Shown one piece after another: positions 15,796-24,171 of a stretch of 47,897 bases of DNA. The DNA is taken from positions 1-47,897 of the forward strand of contig CANJQU010000021.1 of NCBI GenBank assembly GCA_947476485.1, written 5' to 3'. The position numbers and the translations under genes are program-made. This DNA is from Chitinophagaceae bacterium (lineage in GTDB: Bacteria > Bacteroidota > Bacteroidia > Chitinophagales > Chitinophagaceae). The notes beneath the pieces are model-generated. The model saw only the letters and a program-made list of their open reading frames with translations, was not told the origin of the DNA and did not search any database. Numbering within the stretch: the first letter of the stretch is position 1; the number at the start of each line of letters is the position of its first letter.

Positions 15796-16557
15796 TCAAC
15801 CTTCCCGCCATTCCTTACCCGTCATGTTCAGGAATACATCTTCCAAGTTGGCTTCTTTCACTGCTTTGGGGCGTTTAAAGCCTGATGCAATCAGTTTGTC
15901 AATAAGATCGTTAGGGGTACTGAGGGCTATTATCTGGCCGCTGTCTATAATGGCTACGCGCTCACAGAGTTCTTCTGCTTCGTCCATGTAGTGGGTGGTG
16001 ATCACCACTGTGGCTCCACGTTCACGCAGTTGTTTTATCAGTTCCCAGAGGTTGCGGCGTGCCTGCGGGTCGAGGCCGGTTGTGGGCTCGTCGAGGAATA
16101 TTATTTTCGGCTCGTTTATGAGTGTGGTAGCAATTGAAAAACGCTGCTTCTGTCCACCCGAAAGATCTTTGAATTTACTTTTTGCCTTGTCGCGCAGGTT
16201 CACTGTATCCAACAGCGCCATGGGGTCTACATCACGATTATACAGTCCGGAGAAAAGCTCAATTATTTGTTTCAGGTTCAGGTTGGGATAGTACCCTGCC
16301 GCCTGCAACTGCACGCCAATAACATTTTTTATAGCCTGTGGTTCTGTGTCCAGGTTTCGGCCATCCACGGTCACTTCGCCCGAGGTCTTTTGACGGAGTG
16401 TTTCCAATATCTCCAGGGTCGTTGTTTTACCTGCGCCATTAGGCCCCAACAGCCCGAATATCTCCCCTTCCATCACTTCAAAACTGATGCCCTTCACAGC
16501 CTCAAAATCGCCGTACTTCTTCACCAGGTTATTGACTTTTATTATTGCGTTGCTCAA
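15796..16557 (-). CDS. ABC transporter ATP-binding protein, 253 aa
   Basis: Hydrolyses ATP to drive an ABC-2-type exporter. Walker A is GPNGAGKT (38-45), the signature is LSGGQ (132-136), Walker B is IIFLDEP (152-158) and the switch histidine is in ITTHYMDEAEEL. The C-terminal tail (LEDVFLNMTGKEW) is typical of CcmA/DrrA-like ATPases whose permease is separate. No permease gene is adjacent on either side, so the partner must be elsewhere in the genome. Substrate unknown. Confidence 0.92.
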   Translation of the reverse strand: MSNAIIKVNNLVKKYGDFEAVKGISFEVMEGEIFGLLGPNGAGKTTTLEILETLRQKTSGEVTVDGRNLDTEPQAIKNVIGVQLQAAGYYPNLNLKQIIELFSGLYNRDVDPMALLDTVNLRDKAKSKFKDLSGGQKQRFSIATTLINEPKIIFLDEPTTGLDPQARRNLWELIKQLRERGATVVITTHYMDEAEELCERVAIIDSGQIIALSTPNDLIDKLIASGFKRPKAVKEANLEDVFLNMTGKEWREG

Positions 16558-16606
16558 TGTAAAAAGATTAAAAGACCGAAAATAGTATGCAAGTTACAGA
16601 ATGAGG

Positions 16607-17950
16607 CTACGCAAACGAAAAACACTTTTCAGGATACTCTGTTGCGTGACGGAAGACAAGGTTGCGGATGTAGTCATTATCCTGTAATGGCTCCATGTTC
16701 TTTTGCAGCGCCTCAATACTCTTGAGCTGTTGTTTTTTATCGTTGATATAGCCCATTCCATAGAGGTTTCCCTCCATTACCAGTATACAGCTGTTCTCAT
16801 TATCGTCGATGCCCTTATCTATCAGCGCAAAAGTGGGCAGATGCTTCCGCATCCAGTTGATGGCATCGGCCACCTTTTTGTTATACACTTCTACCGCGGG
16901 ATGCGGCTCGCAGCCACAATCGGCCCCGGTGGCTACATTGCACAGGCGGGGACACAGCCCATATTCTTCTATTAGTTCGCGTAGCCGCACATAGCCTTCT
17001 GTAATTGTATTGAACGTATATATAGGCTTGTGACTGCGCCTTATCTTCTCAACGGCAAAGCGGGTGTACCCCTGCATATCATCGTAAGTAAATAGGCCAA
17101 ACTTCGGCAGGAACCCGCGCTGGCTGCGGTTATGAATAGGCCAAAGTCTTCGTATCTCAGCGCTTTCCAGTATATGCGCCATTAGTTCGGTAGCACATTC
17201 CTTATAGGTAATTCTATGCGTCTCTCTTAAAAAATCCTGTTTCTGCCGGCTTGTCGTATTATTGGAGAAGTGGCTCTTAACCCGCCGGCGGATGTTCTTT
17301 GCCTTACCTATATAAATGGCTTTACCTGCCGCGTTATAGAAATAATAAACCCCCGCAGATGATGGCAGCTCTTCCAGGTTCTCAACCGGCAGATGTGGTG
17401 GCAGGTATTGCTCGCTGTTTCTGCCTTTCAGCATTTCCATGATCACGCCGTCGGTGTCCTTTGCCACTATCATCGCCAGCAGATCTGCAGTGGCCAGCGC
17501 ATCGCCACCTGCGCGGTGAGCTTCACCGTGATTTATGCCAAGGTACTGAGTCAGCTTACCAAGACTATAGCCGCCTAATCCGGGCAGCACTTTCCGCGCA
17601 AGGCGCACCGTGCACAGCTTCTTGGTATCAAGATCGTAACCGGCATCTTTAAGGTGATGCTTTACAAAGGAGTAATCGAAATTCACATTGTGGGCCACAA
17701 ATACTTTATCCTGCAGCAGCTCGAATACCTGACCTGCTATCTCTTCAAACGATGGTGCATTTGCCACCATACTGTTATCAATACCTGTAAGCCGCTGTAT
17801 GAAGTATGGTATAGGCGTATGTGGATTGACCAGGCTCTGATAGAAGTTCAAAACCTTAACACCATCATGGATCACAATACCAATTTCGGTAATGCCGTTA
17901 CCCGCGGCATGGCTCCCTGTCGTCTCAATATCTACTACGGCGTATAGCAT
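16607..17950 (-). CDS. DEDDh exonuclease fused to a GIY-YIG nuclease, 447 aa
   Basis: Residues 1-165 are a DnaQ-like 3'-5' exonuclease: VDIETTG (Asp7, Glu9), NVNFDYSF (Asp92) and HRAGGDALA (His145, Asp150) complete the DEDDh set. Residues 197-275 are a GIY-YIG domain like the N-terminus of UvrC: GVYYF (200-204), YIGK (213-216), arginines 221-223, and HILE (Glu262) with Asn274. The C-terminal 170 residues hold several cysteines (LCPRLCNV, DCGCEP) and resemble the UvrC-like/Cho-related part. This fusion is known in Bacteroidota; a DNA-repair role is inferred, the substrate is not known. Confidence 0.9.
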   Translation of the reverse strand: MLYAVVDIETTGSHAAGNGITEIGIVIHDGVKVLNFYQSLVNPHTPIPYFIQRLTGIDNSMVANAPSFEEIAGQVFELLQDKVFVAHNVNFDYSFVKHHLKDAGYDLDTKKLCTVRLARKVLPGLGGYSLGKLTQYLGINHGEAHRAGGDALATADLLAMIVAKDTDGVIMEMLKGRNSEQYLPPHLPVENLEELPSSAGVYYFYNAAGKAIYIGKAKNIRRRVKSHFSNNTTSRQKQDFLRETHRITYKECATELMAHILESAEIRRLWPIHNRSQRGFLPKFGLFTYDDMQGYTRFAVEKIRRSHKPIYTFNTITEGYVRLRELIEEYGLCPRLCNVATGADCGCEPHPAVEVYNKKVADAINWMRKHLPTFALIDKGIDDNENSCILVMEGNLYGMGYINDKKQQLKSIEALQKNMEPLQDNDYIRNLVFRHATEYPEKCFSFA

Positions 17951-18008
17951 TTTGCACCTTAAAGATAAGAAATTTGAAGCATGGGCCGCACCTCAACTTG
18001 TACAAAAT

Positions 18009-18037
18009 AATAGTCCCCCGGTCTGCGGGGGACTATT
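18009..18037 (-). terminator. Intrinsic terminator after the PQQ-propeller lipoprotein gene
   Basis: AATAGTCCCCCG (18009-18020) and CGGGGGACTATT (18026-18037) form a perfect 12-bp stem with a 5-nt loop. On the minus strand it is followed by TTATTTTG. Confidence 0.85.
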
Positions 18038-18062
18038 ATGAAAAGATATTCTGAAACTTTGC

Positions 18063-19418
18063 TTATTTGTTATTTTGGTCATTCAGGTAGCCGCCGTTAT
18101 TAAATCCGCTGATACCGCTGTTATAGCTGTTGCCGGTGAGGTCGTCAATTACCGGTGAACCTTCTATCTCTCCATTGGTATTCTTCTTCCATTTCATGGT
18201 TCCGGTTGCCGTATCTATGGCGTACAGATATTTATCGTAGCTGCCGGCATACAGAACGCCGCGGTAAGAGATTGGGCTAGATTTCACCAGTCCGGTTGTT
18301 GCAAAACGCCATTTTATACCTCCATTGATAATGTTCAGCGCATATACATTGTAATCGTGGCTGCCGATATACACAACCTGGTTCACCACATAAGGCGATG
18401 AATAAACCGAACTGTGTGCGCTATCTATCCAGCGGCGCACAGGTACCGTGATACCATGTAATGGGTCGATGGTTGTGTCAAGACAGTAGATGCGGAAATC
18501 GGCGCCACCGAAGATACAGGTACCTGCGTATGCAGCCGGTGAACTGAAGATGGGTCCCTGTGATTTATACCTCCAGCGCTCAATGAAATATGGCGTGGGC
18601 AGTGAGGTTGTTCCGGTGGGTGCGCCGGGATAAAGTGCAAGACGGATGCAATACATATTGCTGTCCCTGATGCTGCCAATGTAAAGATAAGGAGGCGCAA
18701 TAGCAGGCGATGAATAGAATGAAGCCACAGGAGCCGCTGTTGCTAAAGAGTCGGTAAGTGGTTTGGGAGTATAGCTCCAGTTGGCAGTACCGGTAGGTCC
18801 GAGGTTCTTGTCAACACAAAATATCGATCCGCCGGTTGTAGCAAAATAAAGGTTGCCATTGTATATGGTAGGCGAAGAAATAATGGCACCGCCAAATGCA
18901 AGAGCAACACCATTTGTATTGTATTCCCACTGTGTATTTCCGCTGCCTGTATCTATTGCATACATTTTGCCATTATCACCCGCTACATATAAAAGCCCGC
19001 CGTCAGCAACCGGAGTAGCCTGTATGTTGAATGCATCATTTTTATTAGGCAATATTTTCATTACCAGTTTACCTGTTTTTGCATTTACTTTAAAGATCGT
19101 ATCTGTAACACCTGCTCTGCGCTGAATGTAACTAATGTACACCATACCGTTGTAAACTACAGGCGAAGGAGTAAACATGATGGGAACCGGGGGAGCCATG
19201 AGCAGGTATCCTGCAGGGTTGTACAGTCCGAATTCCCAGTTCTTATTACCATTTGTCGGATCGAACGCATAAACCACCTGGTTATCACTGTTTATGATGA
19301 TAGATGGATAATAATTAGTTGGCAATGGGGTGTCTGTGCTGGACTGCTTTTTACAGGCAGTAAAAAACAGTGAGGCGGCCAATAGCGATAATGCGATACT
19401 TCTCCAACGTTGTGGCAT
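18063..19418 (-). CDS. PQQ-like beta-propeller lipoprotein, 451 aa
   Basis: A signal peptide with the lipobox FTAC (Cys21 or so) is followed by repeats of the PQQ-binding-like beta-propeller, recognised from units such as GLLYVAGDNGKMYAIDTGSGNTQWEY, GVLYAGSYDKYLYAIDTATG and the similar segment with NVYALNIINGGIKWRF. Each has the AxD/T-G-W pattern. There is no dehydrogenase catalytic domain, so this is likely a structural or binding protein on the outer surface. The ATG at 19418 is used; the upstream start at 19448 would put ten polar residues before the signal. A terminator follows at 18009-18037. Confidence 0.85.
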   Translation of the reverse strand: MPQRWRSIALSLLAASLFFTACKKQSSTDTPLPTNYYPSIIINSDNQVVYAFDPTNGNKNWEFGLYNPAGYLLMAPPVPIMFTPSPVVYNGMVYISYIQRRAGVTDTIFKVNAKTGKLVMKILPNKNDAFNIQATPVADGGLLYVAGDNGKMYAIDTGSGNTQWEYNTNGVALAFGGAIISSPTIYNGNLYFATTGGSIFCVDKNLGPTGTANWSYTPKPLTDSLATAAPVASFYSSPAIAPPYLYIGSIRDSNMYCIRLALYPGAPTGTTSLPTPYFIERWRYKSQGPIFSSPAAYAGTCIFGGADFRIYCLDTTIDPLHGITVPVRRWIDSAHSSVYSSPYVVNQVVYIGSHDYNVYALNIINGGIKWRFATTGLVKSSPISYRGVLYAGSYDKYLYAIDTATGTMKWKKNTNGEIEGSPVIDDLTGNSYNSGISGFNNGGYLNDQNNK

Positions 19419-19514
19419 AAACAGGTAATTATTTTTCTGAAGTTGCAAGATAATTGTTTTATATCAAAAGTCAAAGGTCGCCCGAAGCAGATAGGGTCTC
19501 AGCCGCTGATAAAA

Positions 19515-19547
19515 AAAATATCCGTCCTGTAATAAGACGGATATTTT
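19515..19547 (-). terminator. Intrinsic terminator after hpf
   Basis: AAAATATCCGTC (19515-19526) pairs with GACGGATATTTT (19536-19547), 12 bp with a 9-nt loop. On the minus strand a run of T follows (complement of the A-run at 19511-19518). Confidence 0.9.
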
Positions 19548-19570
19548 ACATCTAAAGTTGGGTGATCTTC

Positions 19571-19876
19571 TTAATTGTATACCAGTTGCTTCTCCTTCTC
19601 ACGCTTTACTTTGCTTACTATTGAGTTGAAAGCAAGATCGAACGATTCTTCAAACGTTTTGCTCTGGTGCTTGACGAAATAGGTGTGCTTCGGCACATAT
19701 ATTTTAATTTCAGCTACCTTATCCCTGACCTGTTGCGACATATTATCCAGCTTGAGGTAGATCTCAGCTCCAATGATCTTGTCGTGAAAGGTCTTCAGCT
19801 TCTCGATCTTTGCATTTACATGATCAAGAAGTCTGCTGTCTGCATCGAAATGCACGGTCCTGATTTGCACATTCAT
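19571..19876 (-). CDS. hpf: Ribosome hibernation-promoting factor, short form
   Basis: Binds the 30S decoding region and inactivates ribosomes in stationary phase. The 101-residue protein covers the single RaiA/YfiA domain (NVQIRTVHFDADSRLLDHV, FHDKIIGAEIYL, SFDLAFNSIVSKVKREKE). It has no long C-terminal dimerisation domain, so it is the short type. It is the last gene of rpsU-xerC-hpf, an arrangement common in Bacteroidota, and is followed by a strong terminator. The gap to xerC is 28 bp. Confidence 0.93.
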   Translation of the reverse strand: MNVQIRTVHFDADSRLLDHVNAKIEKLKTFHDKIIGAEIYLKLDNMSQQVRDKVAEIKIYVPKHTYFVKHQSKTFEESFDLAFNSIVSKVKREKEKQLVYN

Positions 19877-19904
19877 AATCTGTGTTTTTATTGGTTAAAA
19901 ATAG

Positions 19905-20795
19905 TCACCCTCTCGGATGATTTTGTCTGTGAATCTCTTTTAGTTTGTCAATATTATTGTGCGTGTATACCTGTGTGGCAGCAAGACTGCTGTGCCCCAG
20001 CAGATCCTTTATCGCCTGTATGTTGGCGCCATTGTTCAGTAAATGTGTAGCAAAAGTGTGCCGCAATACGTGCGGGCTTTTCTTTTTGAGCGTGGTTGAC
20101 AGCGCCATGTATGTTTTTACTACCCGGTAGATATAACCAGCGTATAAAGGCTCCCCGGATTCCAGGTTAAGCAGGAAGATGTCGTCATGCACCTCAAGGT
20201 TACGCTTCTCCTGCAGGTAATCCCTGATGGAATCCAGCAGCACCGGGCTTACCGGCACCAGCCGCTCTTTATTTCCCTTTCCTAATATCCTGACCTGGTT
20301 AAGGCTCCATTCTATATCGCGTTCCTTAAGTTGCAGCAGCTCATTGCGACGCATGCCGGTGGCATACAGCAGCTCGCAGATCATGCGGTCGGTAAAACCT
20401 TTGAAACCGGCTTCAAATTGCTGCTCTTCCAGCAAATGCTGTGTTTCTGCTTCCTTCATATACACAGGTAGCCGCTCCGGCAAACGCTGTGTATGAAGCT
20501 GCCGCACAGGGTTCTTCTCGGTATGGCCGTGTTTCTGAAGGTATTTATAATAAGAATTAATGCTCGAAATCTTCCGGTTTACCGTGCGTGCTGTTTGTTT
20601 ATCGGTCTTCATGCCGGCAAGCCAGCCCCTGATATGAAAGTGGGTAATGAGCTTAAGCTCGGTAAGTGAAAATTCTTTGGAGAGGTAATCGTTGAATTGC
20701 TCGAGATCTTTCTGATATGCTAGTAGCGTATGAGGAGAGTATCTTTTCTCAAATCTCAGGTACTGAATATAATCCGTTATCCTTTCGTTAAACAT
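19905..20795 (-). CDS. xerC: Tyrosine recombinase of the XerC/XerD type, 296 aa
   Basis: Resolves chromosome dimers at dif together with a partner recombinase. The N-terminal SAM-like domain (about 1-100) precedes the catalytic domain, which has all active-site residues: Arg149 (ATGMRRNELL), Lys173 (GKGNKER), His242 and Arg245 (HVLRHTF), His268 (LGHSS) and Tyr277 (QVYTH). The length is typical. The ATG at 20795 is chosen over 20825, because the longer frame crosses the inverted repeat 20802-20839. Which of the two Xer partners it is cannot be told from this gene alone. It lies downstream of rpsU. Confidence 0.9.
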   Translation of the reverse strand: MFNERITDYIQYLRFEKRYSPHTLLAYQKDLEQFNDYLSKEFSLTELKLITHFHIRGWLAGMKTDKQTARTVNRKISSINSYYKYLQKHGHTEKNPVRQLHTQRLPERLPVYMKEAETQHLLEEQQFEAGFKGFTDRMICELLYATGMRRNELLQLKERDIEWSLNQVRILGKGNKERLVPVSPVLLDSIRDYLQEKRNLEVHDDIFLLNLESGEPLYAGYIYRVVKTYMALSTTLKKKSPHVLRHTFATHLLNNGANIQAIKDLLGHSSLAATQVYTHNNIDKLKEIHRQNHPRG

Positions 20796-20801
20796 ATATA
20801 A

Positions 20802-20839
20802 ACCCGCTAATGTAAATATACGCATTTACATTAGCGGGT
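20802..20839. repeat. Perfect 16-bp inverted repeat before xerC
   Basis: ACCCGCTAATGTAAAT (20802-20817) pairs perfectly with 20824-20839, with a 6-nt loop. It ends 6 bases before the xerC ATG on the minus strand. A weak T-rich stretch (TTTATATATG) follows on that strand, so it could be a partial terminator between rpsU and xerC or a structured leader that controls xerC translation. Confidence 0.8.
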
Positions 20840-20855
20840 ACAAATATGTTTTTAT

Positions 20856-20878
20856 ATAACGCCTATTTCGTGCGTTAT
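20856..20878. repeat. Small hairpin between rpsU and xerC
   Basis: ATAACGC (20856-20862) and GCGTTAT (20872-20878) form a 7-bp stem with a 9-nt loop, 12 bp after the rpsU stop. No T-run follows on the minus strand, so it is not a usual terminator; it may protect the rpsU mRNA end. Confidence 0.45.
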
Positions 20879-20889
20879 TAAATTATTAA

Positions 20890-21087
20890 TTATGCGTCAA
20901 GCTCACCGTTGGCCATCTGCTGCTTGTATACGGCTTTAAGAATTTCCGTACGGCGCCTGATGGATGGCTTGGTAAATGACTGACGGTCACGAAGCTGGTT
21001 AAGCACACGGGATTTCTCGTATTTCTTCTTATACTTCTTGAGCGCCTTGTCGATGTTTTCGCAATCTTTCGAATCTATTATCAGCAT
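20890..21087 (-). CDS. rpsU: 30S ribosomal protein S21
   Basis: A 65-residue small-subunit protein, here with the typical basic sequence: CENIDKALKKYKKKYEKS, VLNQLRDRQSFTKPSIRRR and KAVYKQQ. In E. coli it helps base-pairing between mRNA and 16S rRNA; in Bacteroidota it is retained. The ATG at 21087 is chosen because the S21 homology begins there; a longer frame to 21267 overlaps the divergent lipoprotein gene and the promoter. A consensus promoter lies 33 bp upstream. First gene of rpsU-xerC-hpf. Confidence 0.96.
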   Translation of the reverse strand: MLIIDSKDCENIDKALKKYKKKYEKSRVLNQLRDRQSFTKPSIRRRTEILKAVYKQQMANGELDA

Positions 21088-21119
21088 ATAATATACCCCC
21101 TTTTTGTCTTTGGGGAGTG

Positions 21120-21150
21120 CAAAGGTAATGATTTTGCTTATTTGAACAAA
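21120..21150 (-). promoter_or_regulatory. Consensus promoter of rpsU-xerC-hpf
   Basis: On the minus strand TTTG (21150-21147), 19 bp, TACCTTTG (21127-21120): a full match to the Bacteroidota consensus. The 5' leader contains a short CTCCCC / GGGGG hairpin before the ATG. Confidence 0.8.
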
Positions 21151-21248
21151 CTTTTTATTATTCTCCGGCTTTTTCCCCCATAAATCGAATAATTTTGTAA
21201 AAATAACGTTTAACCTCCGATCTTTAGCAACCATTTTAGCACGTCCGA

Positions 21249-21815
21249 TTGAAATACATAATATCAATACTAATATTACTGGCTATAGGCGCTACGACAA
21301 TCTTTTCGTGTGCCAAGTGGAAAGATCCTGCGCCAATTAACGACCCGCGCCTTACTAATCCCTATTGCAACGACCCGGCTGCGGTGAACTATAACTGGGG
21401 CTTCCCGGGCAAACCTGATAATTCAATCTGTTTTTACCCGAACAGCCTCTTTGTGGGCATGTATATGTATTACGACTCCGTTTACAAGGACACTTTGTTC
21501 CTTGGCGCTGACAGTTTCCTTATCAACCTGTTTGCTATGGACACATCGCACACCAGGATCTTTCTACAGGGTTTTTGCGGCAGGAATATGTTGCTTACCG
21601 CCCTGCCGGGATACCAGGCAACGGTAGATACATTTGTTGGAGATACCACCACCACCAGCGCCGGACAGAATTACTTTTGCCGCGAGCAGGATACGCTTAC
21701 CGGAATTATAAGCCGCGACCGGCTGGACTCCCCTACTGTCCTGCATATTAACTTCCAGGTGGCCAGCGATACCGGTATCACCACACACGTAGGCAGGGCC
21801 AAGCTAAAACTATAA
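21249..21815 (+). CDS. Hypothetical lipoprotein, 188 aa, TTG start
   Basis: The signal peptide (ILILLAIGATTIFSC) has a lipobox with Cys at about residue 21. The mature part has CNDPAAVNYNWGFPGKPDNSICFYPNS near its start, with paired cysteines, and a C-terminal beta-rich region. I do not recognise the family. The only start that yields the whole signal is TTG at 21249. It ends 8 bp before ribE on the same strand and so probably shares its transcript. The function is unknown. Confidence 0.75.
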   Translation: MKYIISILILLAIGATTIFSCAKWKDPAPINDPRLTNPYCNDPAAVNYNWGFPGKPDNSICFYPNSLFVGMYMYYDSVYKDTLFLGADSFLINLFAMDTSHTRIFLQGFCGRNMLLTALPGYQATVDTFVGDTTTTSAGQNYFCREQDTLTGIISRDRLDSPTVLHINFQVASDTGITTHVGRAKLKL

Positions 21816-21823
21816 CTAAATTC

Positions 21824-22408
21824 ATGTTTACCGGCATCATAGAGACGATAGCAACGATCACCGATATTGCACACGATGGATCGAACGTGCATTTCACCAT
21901 TGAAAGCACGCTTGCCGGGGAATTGAAAATAGACCAGAGTGTGGCACACAATGGCGTGTGCCTTACGGTAGTGGCCATATCGGGCATGACTTACAAGGTA
22001 ACAGCAGTTGCAGAAACGCTCGAAAAAACCAGCCTGCGCCATTGGCGCACAGGAGATAAAATAAACCTTGAACGCGCACTGAAACTCGGCGACCGGCTGG
22101 ATGGGCATTTCGTGCAAGGACATGTAGATACTACTGGCAAGTGCATAGAGAAACAAACACTTGAAGGGAGCTGGCTGTTCCGTTTCCGCTTTCCTGAAAA
22201 ATATGCCGCACTGATCATTGAAAAAGGCTCCATTTGTGTAAATGGCGTTAGCCTTACTGCCTTTAATATCGGACAGAATGAGTTTACCGTAACCATTATC
22301 CCCTACACCTTTACGCACACCACTTTCAATACGATCGAAAAAGATAGTGTCGTAAACCTTGAATTTGACGTACTTGGAAAATACCTGCTCAGGAGCCGGG
22401 AAGTGTAG
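21824..22408 (+). CDS. ribE: Riboflavin synthase (alpha subunit type)
   Basis: Converts two 6,7-dimethyl-8-ribityllumazine molecules to riboflavin plus the pyrimidine precursor, the last step of riboflavin synthesis. The 194-residue protein has the two homologous lumazine-binding barrels: MFTGIIETIA at the start and NGVCLTVV in the first, then GHFVQGHVDTT and NGVSLTAF in the second. The usual length is about 200. There is only an 8-bp gap from the preceding lipoprotein gene, so there is no room for an FMN riboswitch directly before it. Other rib genes are not in the window. Confidence 0.95.
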   Translation: MFTGIIETIATITDIAHDGSNVHFTIESTLAGELKIDQSVAHNGVCLTVVAISGMTYKVTAVAETLEKTSLRHWRTGDKINLERALKLGDRLDGHFVQGHVDTTGKCIEKQTLEGSWLFRFRFPEKYAALIIEKGSICVNGVSLTAFNIGQNEFTVTIIPYTFTHTTFNTIEKDSVVNLEFDVLGKYLLRSREV

Positions 22409-22439
22409 GTGACCGTCCAAAATCAATTAGTATTTCTGC

Positions 22440-23996
22440 CTACTGAATGCTAATTTTCGCAGTAGCAGTGTTGTTTTTTGTGATGGCTGCAACAAAGTAT
22501 ATCCCAGCCGGGACATCCAGTTGGATTGACGTGTTCATATTGGTGGTAGTCTCTAGCTCTTTTACTTTTTCTCCCATCATATTTGTTATCACAATGATAG
22601 CCTCATCCCTGGTCGCAGACCCAATATTGATGGTAAAGGTTCCGTGGCTGGGGTCGGGGAAAACAGCCAGCGGGTATTTAGCCCGAGCTGCCTCGCCTGC
22701 GACACTGGTAGGGCAATCCTTAACATAAACCGAAGTGGTAACTGTACTGTCATTTGCGGTATAAGAAATATTAACAGTACCTGTAGATATGCCGGTTACA
22801 ATACCTGTACTGCTGTCAATAGTTGCTTTACTGACATCGGCACTATGCCATATACCACAACCAATGAAGTTAGCTAATGTAATGGAGGATGTTATGCACA
22901 CTGTATCAGGGCCGGTTATCACACGCGGAGGATACGAAACTTTACGGATGCAATGGTTGCCGTAATCGCAGATGAACAAGTGCCCGCATGCATCGCCGGT
23001 TATTGGCCCTACAGCACCTAAACGAGCAGCCGTGGCGGGCCCACCATCTCCGGAATATCCCACTGTACCTGATCCCACTTCCACCGTAATAATTCCTGAA
23101 GGATCTATCTTGCGCACTACATAGTTATAAGCATCATCAAAAAAAATATTGCCTTCAGCGTCAACCCAAACGCGGGTTGTGCCGCTGCACTCGGCCGCAG
23201 TGGCAGGCCCTCCGTTGCCAGTGTAACCGGAGAAACCGTCCCCTACAATTGTGTTTACGTTTCCTGCGAGGTCTATTGTCCGTACTTTGTAGTTACCATA
23301 ATCCGAAACGTACAGGATTCCGCTGGCATCTATAGAAACATCCGTAAGAGTGCGAAAGGTACATGCCGACGCCGGCCCACCATCACCACTTGACCCTGCA
23401 GTAGATGGCGTCCCGGCAATTGTTGTTATTATTCCGGTGGCATCCACTTTGCGGACACAATAGTTATTGTGATCGGCAATGAATAAATTGCCGTGAAGGT
23501 CAGGGGTGACACCATTAACATCCGAAATGTTTGCGGCAGTTGCGGGTCCGTTGTCTCCGCTAAATCCATAAGTACCAGAGCCGGCAAATGTGGTAATAAT
23601 ACCCGCTGTATTTACCTTCCTCACCACATAATTGGCTTGGTCAGTAATATAAAGGTTCCCTGAACTGTCTACAGATATTCCATAAACATTCGACAACTGG
23701 GCGTTGGTGGCAGCAAAGCCGTCACCACTGTAGCCGGATACGCCAGTACCTGCAAAGGCCGTTATAATACCTGTGGAAAGGTCAATTTTACGTACGCGGT
23801 GTGAGTATACCTCGCCGATATACAGATTATTGCCAAAAACGGCAATGCCATCAGGATTGTGCATCAATGCAGCGGTAGCGGGGCCATTGTCTCCGCTGGT
23901 TCCCGGAGTACCGTTGCCGGCAATTGTCGTGATCTTCTGGGCAAAAGCCCCTGTAGCGGTGCACGCAAAAAGAACTGCAAGTAATATTTTCTTCAT
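22440..23996 (-). CDS. Secreted NHL-repeat propeller with type IX secretion tail, 518 aa
   Basis: After a signal peptide (MKKILLAVLFACTATGAFAQ) come about six NHL-type repeats of roughly 55 residues, each with a turn like GDNGPATAA or GDGGPATAA and an NLYIxDxxNxxVRKxD strand pair, together a beta-propeller. They are followed by an Ig-like/Big-type domain (CGIWHSADVSKATIDSSTG) and a C-terminal domain of about 75 residues (FPDPSHGTFTINIG, GIYFVAAI) with the form of Por secretion-system sorting tails. The protein should therefore be exported across the outer membrane and surface-attached or released. Ligand unknown. Confidence 0.9.
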   Translation of the reverse strand: MKKILLAVLFACTATGAFAQKITTIAGNGTPGTSGDNGPATAALMHNPDGIAVFGNNLYIGEVYSHRVRKIDLSTGIITAFAGTGVSGYSGDGFAATNAQLSNVYGISVDSSGNLYITDQANYVVRKVNTAGIITTFAGSGTYGFSGDNGPATAANISDVNGVTPDLHGNLFIADHNNYCVRKVDATGIITTIAGTPSTAGSSGDGGPASACTFRTLTDVSIDASGILYVSDYGNYKVRTIDLAGNVNTIVGDGFSGYTGNGGPATAAECSGTTRVWVDAEGNIFFDDAYNYVVRKIDPSGIITVEVGSGTVGYSGDGGPATAARLGAVGPITGDACGHLFICDYGNHCIRKVSYPPRVITGPDTVCITSSITLANFIGCGIWHSADVSKATIDSSTGIVTGISTGTVNISYTANDSTVTTSVYVKDCPTSVAGEAARAKYPLAVFPDPSHGTFTINIGSATRDEAIIVITNMMGEKVKELETTTNMNTSIQLDVPAGIYFVAAITKNNTATAKISIQ

Positions 23997-24171
23997 GAAT
24001 TTCGGTTTTATAGTTAAAACACATTGTTTAATCTATTTGCATGGCTAAATTAGTTAAATTTTGAACTACAATACATTGTTCTTTTCATATTCGCATTGCA
24101 CATGCCGTACGTGAAATTACCGCCCGCTACTCCTCCTTTATTAATTTGCTACCTTCGGATAAAATAAAGAC

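Noticed and set aside
21088-21267. Longer rpsU start
   Set aside because: It would cover the consensus promoter and overlap the divergent lipoprotein gene; S21 homology starts at 21087.
21816-21823. FMN riboswitch before ribE
   Set aside because: Only 8 bp separate ribE from the preceding gene, so there is no room for one directly upstream.
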